A stretch of 62,592 bases of DNA from a virus: the IMG/VR virus record IMGVR_UViG_3300035182_001458, positions 1-62,592 of that record. The stretch is one strand, 5' to 3'. The notes below the pieces were generated by a model. The model made no database searches and had not been told where the DNA came from. It saw only the letters and a list, made by a program, of their open reading frames with translations. Made by a program: the position numbers and the translations under genes. The number at the start of each line of letters is the position of its first letter. Position 1 is the first letter of the stretch. Below are positions 23,801 to 35,636 of this stretch, one piece after another.

Positions 23801-24289
23801 TTATGCGTTGAACAACAGCCGACAAATTTCAGCGGCGTCTTCGAGATTGTACACCTTCCACGAGATTGCCTCATTTAGCATAGCATGCTCATGAATGTCT
23901 CGCGGTGCGGTACCAGGAGCGTAGACGGCTGGGTCTGGCGTTCCTGGCTCGTCAAAGATGGCGATCACAGGCTTGTTGCGGTCCCAAGCCCAAGCGATCT
24001 CCATGACGGTGCCAATGCTAACTCGTTGAGCACCCTGGAAGTTGACCACGACGGCGTCTGCGCTGCGCACATCAAAGGCGTCCCTGACCATGATCGCCTT
24101 GGCTGTGCTCATGCGATGCTGCATGTAGCTGTCGGCGATCATGCGGTCACCCTTGAGGTACTCCTTGCCCCGAAGCGGACTGTAGCACTGGACATTGGGA
24201 ATCTCGAAGGCTTTGAACTTGTCACGCCAATTTTCGGACTCTCCCCAAGAACAGCCCGTAATCGGGCCTGCAAGGTAGATCTTATGCAT
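23801..24289 (-). CDS. nucleoside 2-deoxyribosyltransferase-like protein
   Basis: A 162-residue protein of the Nuc_deoxyrib_tr type. KIYLAGPITG at the N-terminus matches the nucleoside-binding start, and a VRSADAVVVNFQGAQRVSIG stretch plus GTVMEIAWAWDRNKPVIAIF match the conserved D-VV...G---E--A catalytic region; Glu in MEIAWA would be the nucleophile. Such enzymes move or hydrolyse deoxyribose on nucleosides and dNMPs. It sits in a nucleotide-metabolism operon with the hydroxymethylase and dTMP-kinase-like genes. Confidence 0.8.
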   Translation of the reverse strand: MHKIYLAGPITGCSWGESENWRDKFKAFEIPNVQCYSPLRGKEYLKGDRMIADSYMQHRMSTAKAIMVRDAFDVRSADAVVVNFQGAQRVSIGTVMEIAWAWDRNKPVIAIFDEPGTPDPAVYAPGTAPRDIHEHAMLNEAISWKVYNLEDAAEICRLLFNA

Positions 24290-24293
24290 TATT

Positions 24294-24569
24294 TCAGCCC
24301 ATCAGCTGAATGCGGGAGGTCTGTTGGAGGTAGGCCTTCTCGATGTCCGCACGCGGCTCAAATAGGGCTGCCACCTGGTTACGGTCAATCGTGACCGTGG
24401 CGTCAGGAGCGGACAAAAGCCAAGGCATGAATCCCAAGCCGACACCATTTTCATTCTCTTGAATGCCGATGGCTCGCGGCGACTCGATGGTGACCGTGGT
24501 ATCGGTCTCGGAGGCCAGGCGGCCGATGATTTCGTCACCTTGCGGGAACTTGATTGCGATGATCTTCAT
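24294..24569 (-). CDS. Sm/SH3-like small protein, 91 aa
   Basis: Predicted small beta barrel: KIIAIKFPQGDEIIGRLASE, TTVTIESPRAIGI, GLGFMPWLLSAPDATVTI, ending in a short helix. This strand pattern is typical of phage Sm-like proteins of unknown role. Four bases separate it from the deoxyribosyltransferase gene. Function not known. Confidence 0.6.
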   Translation of the reverse strand: MKIIAIKFPQGDEIIGRLASETDTTVTIESPRAIGIQENENGVGLGFMPWLLSAPDATVTIDRNQVAALFEPRADIEKAYLQQTSRIQLMG

Positions 24570-24593
24570 GATGTTATTTCCGATACTGTTAGG

Positions 24594-25436
24594 TTAAGAG
24601 TTGAGCCAGGCGGTGAAGTCGCCCGGCTTGGAATCCTTGCTGATGTTACCTAGCAGGTAGATTACCTCGCTAGCGTCACGGATGCGGGGTACTTCGATGG
24701 GCGTGAAGGCCGAGCCTGCATTGATTTCCTTCACCATGTCGAAGTGCCTCTCGTAGTAGTGGAACGAGTCGGCGATGTGGTGGTAAGAGCCCATCTGCAG
24801 GTCAGGGTAAGCGAAGTCACGCAGACAGACGTAGACCATCTCTTGAATCAACGAGAAAGCCGGCGCGTCATTGCCCATGCCGAAGACAGCGTCCTGACTG
24901 CGCATGTGCACGCTCATCTTTAGCTCGTTGTCGCGGATGCGGAAGTTGAGGGCGTAGGTGCAAGGAAAGTCCTTGGTCGCTGGGTTGAGCAGGTGGCTGC
25001 GATTGAGGATGGTCGCCGAGGCACGGCGAGAGTCCTTGTCGCGCTGCAGCTCAGCGATGATCGCCGAGAACTGGCTCTTGTGCGCCAACGGAACTCCGAT
25101 GCTCAACGGCGTGCGCCACTGATCATCACCACGACCGAAGACGTGAGCGCCGTAGTGCGAGTTGATGGTGCCGTCGGGGTTGGGCAGCTCTTGCCAGAGA
25201 GAGGCGGCGTCCACGATGCTGAGGTCAAACGGGTCGGCCTTCAGGTACCAGAGAAGCTCTTTCTTGACGTAGCCAAGCTTCAGCTTGCGAGCGTCAAAGT
25301 TGGCGAAGCGAGCATAAGGCGGCAGCTCGTAAGCATAGTTCTCGACCTCGATGACCTTCTGGCCACGGGGTGAGCACTCTTGGCCGGCAGCGACATCAGC
25401 GTAGATCTTGCGGAATGCTTGTTCAATTTCAGACAT
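24594..25436 (-). CDS. 42: deoxynucleotide hydroxymethylase (T4 gp42/thymidylate-synthase family)
   Basis: A 280-residue thymidylate-synthase fold protein. ELLWYLKADPF, GTINSHYGAHVF, DSRRASATIL, FPCTYALNFRIRD (Cys159 nucleophile) and HMRSQDAVFGMGND line up closely with T4 gp42. Asp190 takes the place of the thymidylate-synthase Asn (E. coli Asn177); Asp at this site gives dCMP preference in T4 gp42. The enzyme would transfer a hydroxymethyl group from methylene-tetrahydrofolate to dCMP. This predicts hydroxymethylcytosine DNA, with dNMP kinase and glycosyltransferase genes also in the window. A TACAAT box lies just upstream. Confidence 0.85.
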   Translation of the reverse strand: MSEIEQAFRKIYADVAAGQECSPRGQKVIEVENYAYELPPYARFANFDARKLKLGYVKKELLWYLKADPFDLSIVDAASLWQELPNPDGTINSHYGAHVFGRGDDQWRTPLSIGVPLAHKSQFSAIIAELQRDKDSRRASATILNRSHLLNPATKDFPCTYALNFRIRDNELKMSVHMRSQDAVFGMGNDAPAFSLIQEMVYVCLRDFAYPDLQMGSYHHIADSFHYYERHFDMVKEINAGSAFTPIEVPRIRDASEVIYLLGNISKDSKPGDFTAWLNS

Positions 25437-25443
25437 AGATTTG

Positions 25444-25449
25444 ATTGTA
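25444..25449 (-). promoter_or_regulatory. TACAAT -10 element before hydroxymethylase gene
   Basis: Minus-strand TACAAT lies 8 bases upstream of the ATG at 25436. No good -35 hexamer is seen at 16-18 bases, so it is a weak candidate included because the same hexamer recurs before other operons. Confidence 0.3.
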
Positions 25450-25450
25450 T

Positions 25451-26539
25451 TCAGCTGTTGTAGAATGTGATGTTTGTTTTGAGCCTTTCAATAACCTGCT
25501 CAGGCTCTTGCAGCTTCAACGCCCGCTCATAAGCCAGTCGGCCGTGCTCAAGCGCCTTGCTCTTGAAGCCGATGTTCCAAGCTCCGAGCGCCGCATAGTC
25601 ATACGGCAAGTAGCCCCATGCCTCTGGATCGCTGATGTAGGTACGGCCTTGCTCGCCGGTCTTCAGGGTTGCTTCGGCTGAGCTGTATAGCAGGTTGAAG
25701 TCCTTCAGCAAGTAGGCGACCTTGGCTAGCTCGTACCACGGCTCGCGGTCATTAGGTGCTTCAGCGCACGCCTTCAGCGCCCAGACCTTGGCGGCCTCAT
25801 AGTCACCTCTGAACATGTGGCAGCGACTGATGAACCGCATCGATGCCGCGCGCTCGGAGGCCCACGTAGCCGACGGCAAGCTCAGGTGACGTTGCAGCTC
25901 TGTGATAGCCTTGTCGTAGTGGCCATAGTACATATACTCACGGCCCAGATAATGGCAGCTGCGGTCATCATGCGGCTCCTCCTTGACAGCTAGCTCGAGC
26001 AGCGGCAGGTAGGATGACCTGCTCTTGGACACGTCTGGGTAGTGGTGAAGCATGAACTCCTCCGACCACGCTTGCACCTCGGGCTCGTTGTAGAGCTGAA
26101 GGATTTCGTGCACAGGCTTGACCCAACGGTAGTTCTTGCGCTGGTGGATCTTGTCGTAGTAGAATGTGGTAGCCGGCGTATCGTCGGCGTTGTGGCTCCA
26201 TGCGTACTTGTAACGTAGGCGTGTCGTGCCAGGCACCCAAGCCCTCTCCACGGCCGCCCGCCAGCCGGGTGTCAGGACCTCGTCAAGGTCGATACAGACG
26301 CAGATGTCGGTGCTTGCAGGCACCATAGCGAGCGAAGCGTTGCGCGGCGTGTCAAAGCGCCACGGAGAGAAGACGCCCGTCTTGACTATAGCGCCGCGTG
26401 CTCGGAGCTTTTTTACCGTGTCGTCTGTGGAGCCCGTGTCAAGCACGTAGACATCATCAGCCTCATTGACCAGGCAGTCCATGAAGCGGTTCACATGCTT
26501 GGACTCATTGAGGGCAATTGTATAAACAGAAACTTTCAT
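25451..26539 (-). CDS. family 2 glycosyltransferase with TPR-like tail, 362 aa
   Basis: The N-terminal ~100 residues are a GT-A fold: VSVYTIALNESKHVNRFMDC, VLDTGSTDDT (nucleotide-sugar binding) and CVCIDLDEVL, with a D-x-D metal site. The remainder is helical with TPR-like pairs (AKVWALKACAEAPNDREPW, LEHGRLAYERALKLQEPEQV). It resembles the GT domain of the fusion protein upstream. Its acceptor is unknown: modified DNA, host surface sugars, or the collagen-like fibres encoded nearby. It ends 14 bases before the hydroxymethylase gene. Confidence 0.8.
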   Translation of the reverse strand: MKVSVYTIALNESKHVNRFMDCLVNEADDVYVLDTGSTDDTVKKLRARGAIVKTGVFSPWRFDTPRNASLAMVPASTDICVCIDLDEVLTPGWRAAVERAWVPGTTRLRYKYAWSHNADDTPATTFYYDKIHQRKNYRWVKPVHEILQLYNEPEVQAWSEEFMLHHYPDVSKSRSSYLPLLELAVKEEPHDDRSCHYLGREYMYYGHYDKAITELQRHLSLPSATWASERAASMRFISRCHMFRGDYEAAKVWALKACAEAPNDREPWYELAKVAYLLKDFNLLYSSAEATLKTGEQGRTYISDPEAWGYLPYDYAALGAWNIGFKSKALEHGRLAYERALKLQEPEQVIERLKTNITFYNS

Positions 26540-27093
26540 TATTCGGTCCTTGGAAATTTACGTCCTAGATTATGCTTGTCTCGACCTTCATCGCGGCGGT
26601 TTTGGCGTGCTTCTGTTAGTTTTGCAATGTGCTCAGCACTGAAGGGCAATTTCTTCCCTATCCGAGATGTTGACATTTTGGCACGGGTTTCTGCGGATGC
26701 GGTTGTGCCTATTTTAGCTTGCCACATTTTCTCAGCATGCTCGGGGCTTTTAGGAATGCCTTTCATTGAAGCCGACATTCGTGCCCGCGTTTCAGCTGAT
26801 CGTTTAACGCCGCGCTCACCGCCACCTTCACCACCGATTTTCAAATTCATGCATAGGTCATCGGCAATTAACGCATGTGTGACGATTTCGCGTTCACGTC
26901 GCTTTACTTCATCTAAGCTCTGGCAATACTCGAGGATGATCTTGGCATGTTGATCCGATCTATATTTTTCAATAGACCTACGGATCAACTTCCCAGAGCC
27001 CAAATAGCCATCTTCGAGCTTCTTGGTAGTATGCATGCCGATGTAATATCGACCTGTAACTAAACAAGTAGTTTTGTAGATGTAATGAAACAC
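26539..27093 (-). CDS. GIY-YIG homing endonuclease with NUMOD3 motifs, 184 aa
   Basis: HYIYKTTCLVTGRYYIGMHT (residues 3-22) is the GIY-YIG signature, followed by GYLGSGKLIRRSIEKY. The C-terminal half has three NUMOD3-like repeats (KRSAETRARMSASMKG, SAETRAKMSTSRIGK, SAEHIAKLTEARQNR), which bind DNA. It is wedged between the two glycosyltransferase genes, starting with GTG 4 bases after one stop and overlapping the next start, and is more AT-rich than both. A free-standing homing gene. Confidence 0.9.
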   Translation of the reverse strand: MFHYIYKTTCLVTGRYYIGMHTTKKLEDGYLGSGKLIRRSIEKYRSDQHAKIILEYCQSLDEVKRREREIVTHALIADDLCMNLKIGGEGGGERGVKRSAETRARMSASMKGIPKSPEHAEKMWQAKIGTTASAETRAKMSTSRIGKKLPFSAEHIAKLTEARQNRRDEGRDKHNLGRKFPRTE

Positions 27094-27096
27094 TAC

Positions 27097-28863
27097 TTAG
27101 GTCTTCCGTTCTGCCTCTGAGGCTTTGAATGTTGCTGGATCGATGGCGGCGCCGAGCGCGTTCATCACCGACAAGTACTCATCGGCGCCGATCGAGCCCG
27201 CGTTATAGAGCTTGAGCAGCTCGCCGCCTGCATTGTAGACAAAGTTAGGTGGCTCCCAGTCCACCTTCTCTTCGAGCATCGCCTTGAACTCAGGCGTCCA
27301 CACGTCCTCGCGCCGCATGTAGCCTTGGGTGGGTTGTTCACAGCGAAGAGCTGCATGCCAGGCGTTCTGTGCTGGCCTGGCATGCCGTTCAAGCATCTCA
27401 GCCCACAGCACGAAGCTTTCACGGATTCGCTTCAGCTTGGTTGAGCTTTCGAGCTCAACCAAGGCCTTGTCGATGTCGCCCTTGTGCTCATAGAGGCCTG
27501 CTTTACGCCAGCAGATGAACGCCTTGTCAGCCTCAGGCTGTTGGCCGCAAGTTTCAAGGGCTGCCAGAGCCTCATCAATTCGTCCGGCTGCAGCGAGGTC
27601 GCTCGATAAGAAGGACCACAGCTTCCAGTCGGTCGGGTCCTCTTTGACAGCCTGTTCGAGCAGCGGCAAGTAGGATGACCTGCTCTTGCTATTGTCAGGC
27701 TGTTGCTTCATCAGCAGGCCAGTGCGCCAGATCGCGCAAGCTTCATTGCTCGCTACCAGCTTCTCATGCACTGGGTGGAACCAGCGGTAGCCGAACCGGC
27801 TATGGATCCGCTCATGGAAGTGGTTCGAGACGTTCGGGGCTTCGTCAGGCTTGTCCCAGTTCCAGTGGGTCGAAAACGAGTGGTAGACCCGGTCGATGAT
27901 TTTACCTTGCCAGAAGGTGTCCCACCACGCTTTGCGCAGGTCAGGCACGAATGAGCCTTCGAGAGTCTCATCGGCATCGATTGAGATGCACAAGTCGATG
28001 TCGCTCGGCATGAAGCTGAGCGCGGCGTTGCGCGCGTCATCAAAGCGCCAAGGAGAGACGCAAAGCTCGTGCACTTGCATCTCTGGGCCGAAGTCAGGCG
28101 ACTCGGCATACGTATTGAGCCTGGCAAGCGTGTCATCGGTCGAGCCGGTGTCGCAAGCGATAACGACATTGCAGTCATCCAGGCTGTCTAAGCAACGATT
28201 GATGAACTCACCCTCGTTCTTGCAAATCAGGTAAGCGCCAATGCTAGGTCGAAGCGTGCCGTAGATATGCGATGCGTAGTAGAAGCCCACGCCGATCTCA
28301 TTATCTTGCACAGCCCGTGATGACCACGGCCCAATGTGACCGCTCTTGACAGACTCGGGCATTAACGCCAGCTCTAGCTCCTTAAGGGTCAACCAGGTGT
28401 CAACGTGCGCTTCGTGCGGGTTGCCCAAGTACTCGCCTTGGGGGTAGTCGCCGATAGGCACCGACACAATCAGCATGCCACGTTCGCTGAGCAGCTGCTT
28501 CGCCATGTTGAGCACGTACAGCGCAACAGGTCGTGTCATGTGCTCAAGCACGTCACCGATGAAGATCAGGTCGAAGCGCTGAAGATGCTGCTGTTCGGTG
28601 AGCAGCCAAGCCATGGCTGACTGCGCGTCCTGGATTAGCAGCTGGTCATATAGCTCGTTGAGGCCAAACTGTTCGACATACGGCTCCCAGATTTCAACCC
28701 CTGTCCAAGCGATCTTTGGAAAGAGCTGGTTGACGAGCTTCGGGTAGGTCCCACTACCCGCACCAATGTCGAGAGCTTTGAGCTCTTCATTCTTGCGACG
28801 GCTTGCGAGCCGTTGGAGGACGGCTTTGATGATCGGCTTACCCGATTCTGAGCTATACGGCAT
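27097..28863 (-). CDS. fused SAM methyltransferase + family 2 glycosyltransferase, 588 aa
   Basis: Residues ~1-180 are a class I methyltransferase: ALDIGAGSGTYPKLV (SAM-binding loop), VEIWEP, and LIFIGDVLEHM. Residues ~215-330 are a GT-A glycosyltransferase: IGAYLICKNEGEFINRCLDS, ACDTGSTDDT, and LCISIDADETL (D-x-D). The rest is TPR-like. One chain could add and methylate a sugar. It is the first gene of the minus-strand operon facing the collagen-like fibre genes. The acceptor is unknown. Confidence 0.85.
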   Translation of the reverse strand: MPYSSESGKPIIKAVLQRLASRRKNEELKALDIGAGSGTYPKLVNQLFPKIAWTGVEIWEPYVEQFGLNELYDQLLIQDAQSAMAWLLTEQQHLQRFDLIFIGDVLEHMTRPVALYVLNMAKQLLSERGMLIVSVPIGDYPQGEYLGNPHEAHVDTWLTLKELELALMPESVKSGHIGPWSSRAVQDNEIGVGFYYASHIYGTLRPSIGAYLICKNEGEFINRCLDSLDDCNVVIACDTGSTDDTLARLNTYAESPDFGPEMQVHELCVSPWRFDDARNAALSFMPSDIDLCISIDADETLEGSFVPDLRKAWWDTFWQGKIIDRVYHSFSTHWNWDKPDEAPNVSNHFHERIHSRFGYRWFHPVHEKLVASNEACAIWRTGLLMKQQPDNSKSRSSYLPLLEQAVKEDPTDWKLWSFLSSDLAAAGRIDEALAALETCGQQPEADKAFICWRKAGLYEHKGDIDKALVELESSTKLKRIRESFVLWAEMLERHARPAQNAWHAALRCEQPTQGYMRREDVWTPEFKAMLEEKVDWEPPNFVYNAGGELLKLYNAGSIGADEYLSVMNALGAAIDPATFKASEAERKT

Positions 28864-28888
28864 GTGTATCCTATTCTATAGCTGTCAG

Positions 28889-28910
28889 CCCTCTATGCAT
28901 AAATAGAGGG
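28889..28910 (+). promoter_or_regulatory. late-promoter-like CATAAATA inside an 8-bp hairpin
   Basis: CCCTCTAT-GCATAA-ATAGAGGG, with CATAAATAG (28898-28906) in the loop and right arm, lies between the divergent operons starting at 28863 (minus) and 28970 (plus). It could couple late transcription of the fibre genes with control by a DNA-binding protein. The related sequences CTATAGCTGTCA and CTATGGCTGTCA flank it as an imperfect direct repeat. Confidence 0.45.
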
Positions 28911-28969
28911 ATTGACCGACAGACATTATATCTATGGCTGTCACATAGAAGCATTTTAAGAGGGTCTTC

Positions 28970-30333
28970 ATGCAGGTACCGTACATTCAAGGCATTCTTA
29001 AGGGACAGACCGCCCTGCCTGGCAATGCGCGCCTGTTTCTTCAGATGGACGGAGCTTACGTTGACATCTACGTCACGGATCAAAAGCTCCTCGCTACGAC
29101 CGCTCACAAGACTCGAAACTACCTGCTTGACGAGCCATATAACGTCTCGCACGCTTGGGGCCCGCTGCCGACAACAGGCAACGCATGGCTCTATTGGGAC
29201 ATCAACACCGCAACAGCCGCTGTCTCACGCGGCTTCACAACTACGGCGCCGCAGTATGGCCCGTTGATGCCGTTGACTGTTACGAACGGCCTCCACTACT
29301 TCAACACGACAGAAAAGGTCATGTACTACGGCTACGACGGCGCCTGGGTCCCTAAGATCCGAGTGTTTGCTGGCCACGTGCTGAACCTCGCCGTAGAGCC
29401 TTGGCCGTTTGCGTCACAGGTAGGTCTTGCCACTCCTTCTAGCGCCGGCTACATCGTGTACGGCCTGAGCGGCCGCGGCGTGCAAGACCCGCTTGACGGC
29501 ACCTTCATCAACTCGGCCAACGGCTTCAAGGTCATAGTCGGCGGCTTCGACAACGTGGTCTCGCTCGATGCCGAGCAGGAGTACACGCTGGCCGCTGAGC
29601 CGATCCCAGCCGGCTCATTTGTCGCCATTCAAGCGCCAGGTGCACTCGTAGTCGCTGACCCTGACCTTGATCGGTGGGCGTCTGGCTATGTTCGGCAGGC
29701 AACAGGCACAGGTCTGCCTGCACATGTCGTGTCGAGCGGCGTGGTCATCAATGACCAGTTTGACTTCGATGATGAAGACATCGGCAAGCTGCTTTGGCTC
29801 GACTCAGGCGGCGCCGTTACGACCTCCCGGCCGTTCAATAGCATCGCGCAAGCCGTCGGCGTGGTACGAGGCCACAAGTCGCTGTTGCTCAGCTTCATGC
29901 TGGACAACATGTCTTCGGTTGTCGGTCCTACTGGCCCTGGTGGCGGCGATGCAGGCCCGACGGGCCCGCGCGGCCTTACCGGCCCGACCGGAGCCTTAGG
30001 GGGTGTAGGTTCTACCGGCCCAGCTGGAGCCGCTGGCCCGACAGGGGCAGACGGTTCTGCTGGGCCAACGGGTCCCGAAGGTCCGACTGGCCCAGCGCCG
30101 CAAACTACGACAACCGTCGGCATCACTACGCTTGTCAACGGTACGGCTACAGTCACAGCTACGATGGGCGACTCTGACCTTGTGTTTGTCAACCGGCTGT
30201 CAGACGGCGGCACCATCGGTTGCAGCTACTCAATCGTGAAGCTTGAAAACAGCTTCACGATTACCTCTCGAGACTATCTCGGTGCTGTTCAGGCGGCTGA
30301 TACATCGCTGATCTCTTGGATGATCGTTCCACA

Positions 30334-30337
<4 letters not shown>
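28970..30337 (+). CDS. tail fibre protein with short collagen-like segment, 455 aa
   Basis: First gene of the plus-strand structural block. Residues ~1-310 form a globular N-terminal region shared with the 32327 gene ([22 protein letters not shown]; repeated WGP). Residues ~318-373 are Gly-Pro-Thr repeats of the collagen type, then an ~80-residue C-terminal domain. No signal peptide. Likely a virion fibre subunit; the N-terminal domain would attach and the triple helix act as a shaft. The stop overlaps the next ATG. Confidence 0.8.
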
Positions 30338-32313
<1,976 letters not shown>

Positions 32314-32326
32314 ATAGCGGCTAGTT

Positions 32327-34240
32327 ATGCAACTCAACTTTCGTCAAGGCATCGTTCGCGCTCGGTCTATCCTGTCCAAGCCCGACTTCCTCACCTACAA
32401 CAACACCCATAGCACCGTAAACGTGAACATCACGTCGCCGTGGTTGATCGTGGCTGCCGCGTATCGTGACAAGGATTACCTCATCGAGGAGCGCGTGAAC
32501 CAGTCCCAGTCATGGGGCCCGTTCAACTGGCTGCCTATTTGGGGCGCGCCTCCTTCGCTGATCACCTATCAGCTGTATTGGGACATCAACCTGGCTACAG
32601 GTCATGTGACCAAGGGCTACACGCCGTGGTCGGTCACCTACGGCCCGACAGCGCCTACAGGCCAACGTGTTGACCAGTGCTGGTTCAACACGAACGAGCA
32701 CATCATGTACTACTGGGACTCGACGACCTGGAAGCAGTGCTGCCGCGTCTTCGCCGCTTCGTTTGGCCCGAGCACACAAGTCATCACGCACCGGAGCTTC
32801 GGCTCGCAGGTGGGCTTAAACGTCAACGTCACTGCGGGTTACATCACCTACGGCGAGGACCTGAAAGCGATCAGGCTTGACGACGGCACCCTGCTGACTT
32901 CGGCGACGAACATCGTCATCAACACTGGCCGCTACAGCTCGCCGGTCAACCTCGAGGCTGGCTCGACAGCGATGATCGCCCAAGAGCCGATTCCGGCCTT
33001 CGTGTGCGTCACCAACATCAACCTGTCAACCGCCGCACTCGCAAGCCCCGTTGACGCCATGAAGTGGCCGATCGGCATCTCTACGCATGAAGCCGCCGTC
33101 GGAGACGTGGTCGAGTACCTGCAGGACGGCATCCTTTACAATGACCAGTGGAACTGGGACTTCTCGCTCGGCAAGGACATCTTCTGCGGCGTGAACGGCG
33201 TGCTGTACCAGGGTCCGCCGTCCAACGCAACGCAGCTAGGCGAGCTAAAGGTCGGCACGATCCTCTCTGAGGTCTCGATTCAGCTTGACATTGACCGCTT
33301 CGGCGCCGCAGGCATGGGCGGTCAAGGCATGGGCCCGCTTGACCAAGACGTTGAGGTCATCGGCACTTCCGTCGGCGCGGTCGATGAGGGCTTTACCTTC
33401 ACTCAAGGCTTGACATTCTCGCAGTTTGTGCTGCTAGTCTCGCAGCGTACCCTGCCTCCTGGCTATGTTGCGCCGTCAATGGGCATCACAGGCAACAGCA
33501 TCCCTGACCCGGACCCGTCATCTCAGATTCCGCTGCTGAACAGCTATCAAATCGGTTCAATTACTGTGTCTGAGATCGGCACGTTCTTGGACATCGAGGT
33601 CAACCGAAGCTACAACCCAGGGGACGGTGGCCCTGAAAACGGCACTACGCTGTCAAAGAACTCGGTGCTGCTTGCAACTAGCTACCCGAACACCGACAAT
33701 TTTATACAACAGACGCTCTCGCCTGTTGTCTATTCGGGTACGACGAGCTATAACGAGGGCGACTGCAAGCTCAACAACATGGGCGTTGAGGATTGCACTG
33801 GCCATATTCTTGCAGGTACAGCGCCCTCAAATTCCATCTCTTATGTAGGTAAATGGCTGGCATACTATGGCTCGCCATCTGAAGGCGCGCCGATGACCGG
33901 CGCCGACGTGCGAAACAACCTGACACCGACGTTTAGCTCAGACGTAAATGCTACGGTGGATTCAGCCGGTGTAGCCATCGGTGGGTCGATTCTTCCGAAC
34001 TTTGTCATTACGATCCCGCCTGGCTCACCTAGCGTAACTTTTGCATACCCAGCGGACCGGCGAGCGGTTGCCTCCGTGCGTTATCAAGAGCTCGCTGACT
34101 CTGAAGTTAAGGGCAACTTTGTAGAAAGCTCGATGCAAGTGTACGGCAATAATGGGTACGGCCCCATAACCTACCGAGTCTACACCTATACCCCGGTTGA
34201 GCCCTTCTCGATCACGAACCACTACAGGGTCTTCATCTAA
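32327..34240 (+). CDS. tail fibre / adhesin paralogue of the 28970 gene, 637 aa
   Basis: The N-terminal half matches the 28970 protein ([37 protein letters not shown]), but there is no collagen segment. The C-terminal half is a different beta-rich region (from about residue 350) that could be the receptor-binding part. The stop codon overlaps the next ATG by one base. Virion surface protein by context. Confidence 0.75.
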   Translation: MQLNFRQGIVRARSILSKPDFLTYNNTHSTVNVNITSPWLIVAAAYRDKDYLIEERVNQSQSWGPFNWLPIWGAPPSLITYQLYWDINLATGHVTKGYTPWSVTYGPTAPTGQRVDQCWFNTNEHIMYYWDSTTWKQCCRVFAASFGPSTQVITHRSFGSQVGLNVNVTAGYITYGEDLKAIRLDDGTLLTSATNIVINTGRYSSPVNLEAGSTAMIAQEPIPAFVCVTNINLSTAALASPVDAMKWPIGISTHEAAVGDVVEYLQDGILYNDQWNWDFSLGKDIFCGVNGVLYQGPPSNATQLGELKVGTILSEVSIQLDIDRFGAAGMGGQGMGPLDQDVEVIGTSVGAVDEGFTFTQGLTFSQFVLLVSQRTLPPGYVAPSMGITGNSIPDPDPSSQIPLLNSYQIGSITVSEIGTFLDIEVNRSYNPGDGGPENGTTLSKNSVLLATSYPNTDNFIQQTLSPVVYSGTTSYNEGDCKLNNMGVEDCTGHILAGTAPSNSISYVGKWLAYYGSPSEGAPMTGADVRNNLTPTFSSDVNATVDSAGVAIGGSILPNFVITIPPGSPSVTFAYPADRRAVASVRYQELADSEVKGNFVESSMQVYGNNGYGPITYRVYTYTPVEPFSITNHYRVFI

Positions 34241-35475
34241 TGGCTGCGCTTACTCTCTTTCCGCTCCAGTATAAGCGGCAGGACTCAGTTCCGATTGACA
34301 TCGATAGCTCGTTTGCGACAACGGCTGAGCGGCTCGACTACCTGACTTCACCTCGCCGTTACGGTGGCCAGATCGTTGCAGACCTGGAGGAGGATGTAGC
34401 CTACATCATGAACGCCGCCCGGGACACGTGGATCCCTATCGGCTCGAGCCCTGTACGTTACAACGCCACCCGAGACACCATCGAATACCCGTCCGTAGTT
34501 GACAGCGGTACCTACTTTGACTTGTCGTCGCCCCGTATCCGCACGAAGGCCGTTAACTACGAGCTTGTCATCACGGATGTCTCTTACTTGTTCCGCTTTA
34601 ACAGCACAGGTGGAGTCAATGCATCGCTGGTCATTCCTGATGACGCAACGGTTAACTTCCCCATCGGCACGACCGTGGTGGCGTCGCAAGTAGGCACTGA
34701 CCCTACATTTATCACCCCAAAGAACGGCTCGGTTACCCTCAACTCGCCTGGCGGCACCCTCCAGATCGGCCAACGCTACGGCAAGGTCTCAGTCACGAAG
34801 GTAGGTGCCAACGAGTGGGATATCGAGGGCAACCTGTTCGGCTTCGGTGTTTCGGTCACTGGCTCGATCCTGGCTACAGGCCCGGCTGGTCCTGCCGGCG
34901 CCCGCGGCCCAACAGGACCGTCTTTGACAGGCCCAACTGGCGCTAAGGGCGCAACCGGGAATGCAGGTCCAACCGGCCTTAACGGCCTAAGCATCACCGG
35001 CCCAACCGGCGACTCAGTCACCGGCCCAACCGGCGCTGCTTCAAATGTCACCGGCCCAACAGGCCCGCTTGGCCCAACAGGAGCGTTCGGTGGTCCGACG
35101 GGTCCGACCGGCGCTAACGGCATGGGAGGTCCTGGCCCAACCGGTCCAGCAGGCGGGGCAACAGCCATCGCCTTTCGGAACTCTACATCGACAACTGAGA
35201 GCTTCTTGCTTGCTGACGCCGGTGGCTTAATCCGCATCAATGTGTCAGGTGCAGGTATCGTGTCGGTGCCACTCAACTCGACCGTGCCGTTCACGCTCGG
35301 GCAGTTTATCAGCGTTCGACAAGTCGGCACAGGTCAGATTACGCTTTCACCAGCAGGCGGTGTGACGCTCAACATCCCCGTTGGGTATGCGGGCGCGACG
35401 GGTCGCCGCGGCGCTGTCATCCTAGCGATGTACGTGGGTTCAGATACCTGGGACGTGACAGGAGACGTAGCGTGA
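34240..35475 (+). CDS. tail fibre with central collagen-like segment, 411 aa
   Basis: Residues ~1-210 are beta-rich with no known domain, ~212-306 are GPT/GPA collagen-like repeats with breaks, and ~307-411 are a C-terminal beta domain. A sequence pattern near residue 150-200 ([41 protein letters not shown]) is repeated after the collagen part ([34 protein letters not shown]), so the same fold flanks the shaft on both sides. Confidence 0.8.
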   Translation: MAALTLFPLQYKRQDSVPIDIDSSFATTAERLDYLTSPRRYGGQIVADLEEDVAYIMNAARDTWIPIGSSPVRYNATRDTIEYPSVVDSGTYFDLSSPRIRTKAVNYELVITDVSYLFRFNSTGGVNASLVIPDDATVNFPIGTTVVASQVGTDPTFITPKNGSVTLNSPGGTLQIGQRYGKVSVTKVGANEWDIEGNLFGFGVSVTGSILATGPAGPAGARGPTGPSLTGPTGAKGATGNAGPTGLNGLSITGPTGDSVTGPTGAASNVTGPTGPLGPTGAFGGPTGPTGANGMGGPGPTGPAGGATAIAFRNSTSTTESFLLADAGGLIRINVSGAGIVSVPLNSTVPFTLGQFISVRQVGTGQITLSPAGGVTLNIPVGYAGATGRRGAVILAMYVGSDTWDVTGDVA

Positions 35476-35636
35476 ACAATGGCTTTTCAAATGCTGTAGT
35501 TTCAGCCGAACTTCGGCTGTCTACCATGCCGCTCAACTTGGTGCTTAAGCAGACCAGCCTGACATATACGCCTCAAGCCGGTGACAGCTTGATCCTGCAG
35601 TTTTCCAACTCAAACTACACACCACCTACTGTATGA
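35472..35636 (+). CDS. small protein between fibre genes, 54 aa
   Basis: A 54-codon gene linked by overlaps at both ends: its GTG overlaps the previous TGA and its own TGA overlaps the next ATG. It is beta-rich and ends [15 protein letters not shown]. Small size and position suggest a fibre chaperone or a short virion component, but no family is recognised. Confidence 0.55.
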   Translation: MNNGFSNAVVSAELRLSTMPLNLVLKQTSLTYTPQAGDSLILQFSNSNYTPPTV

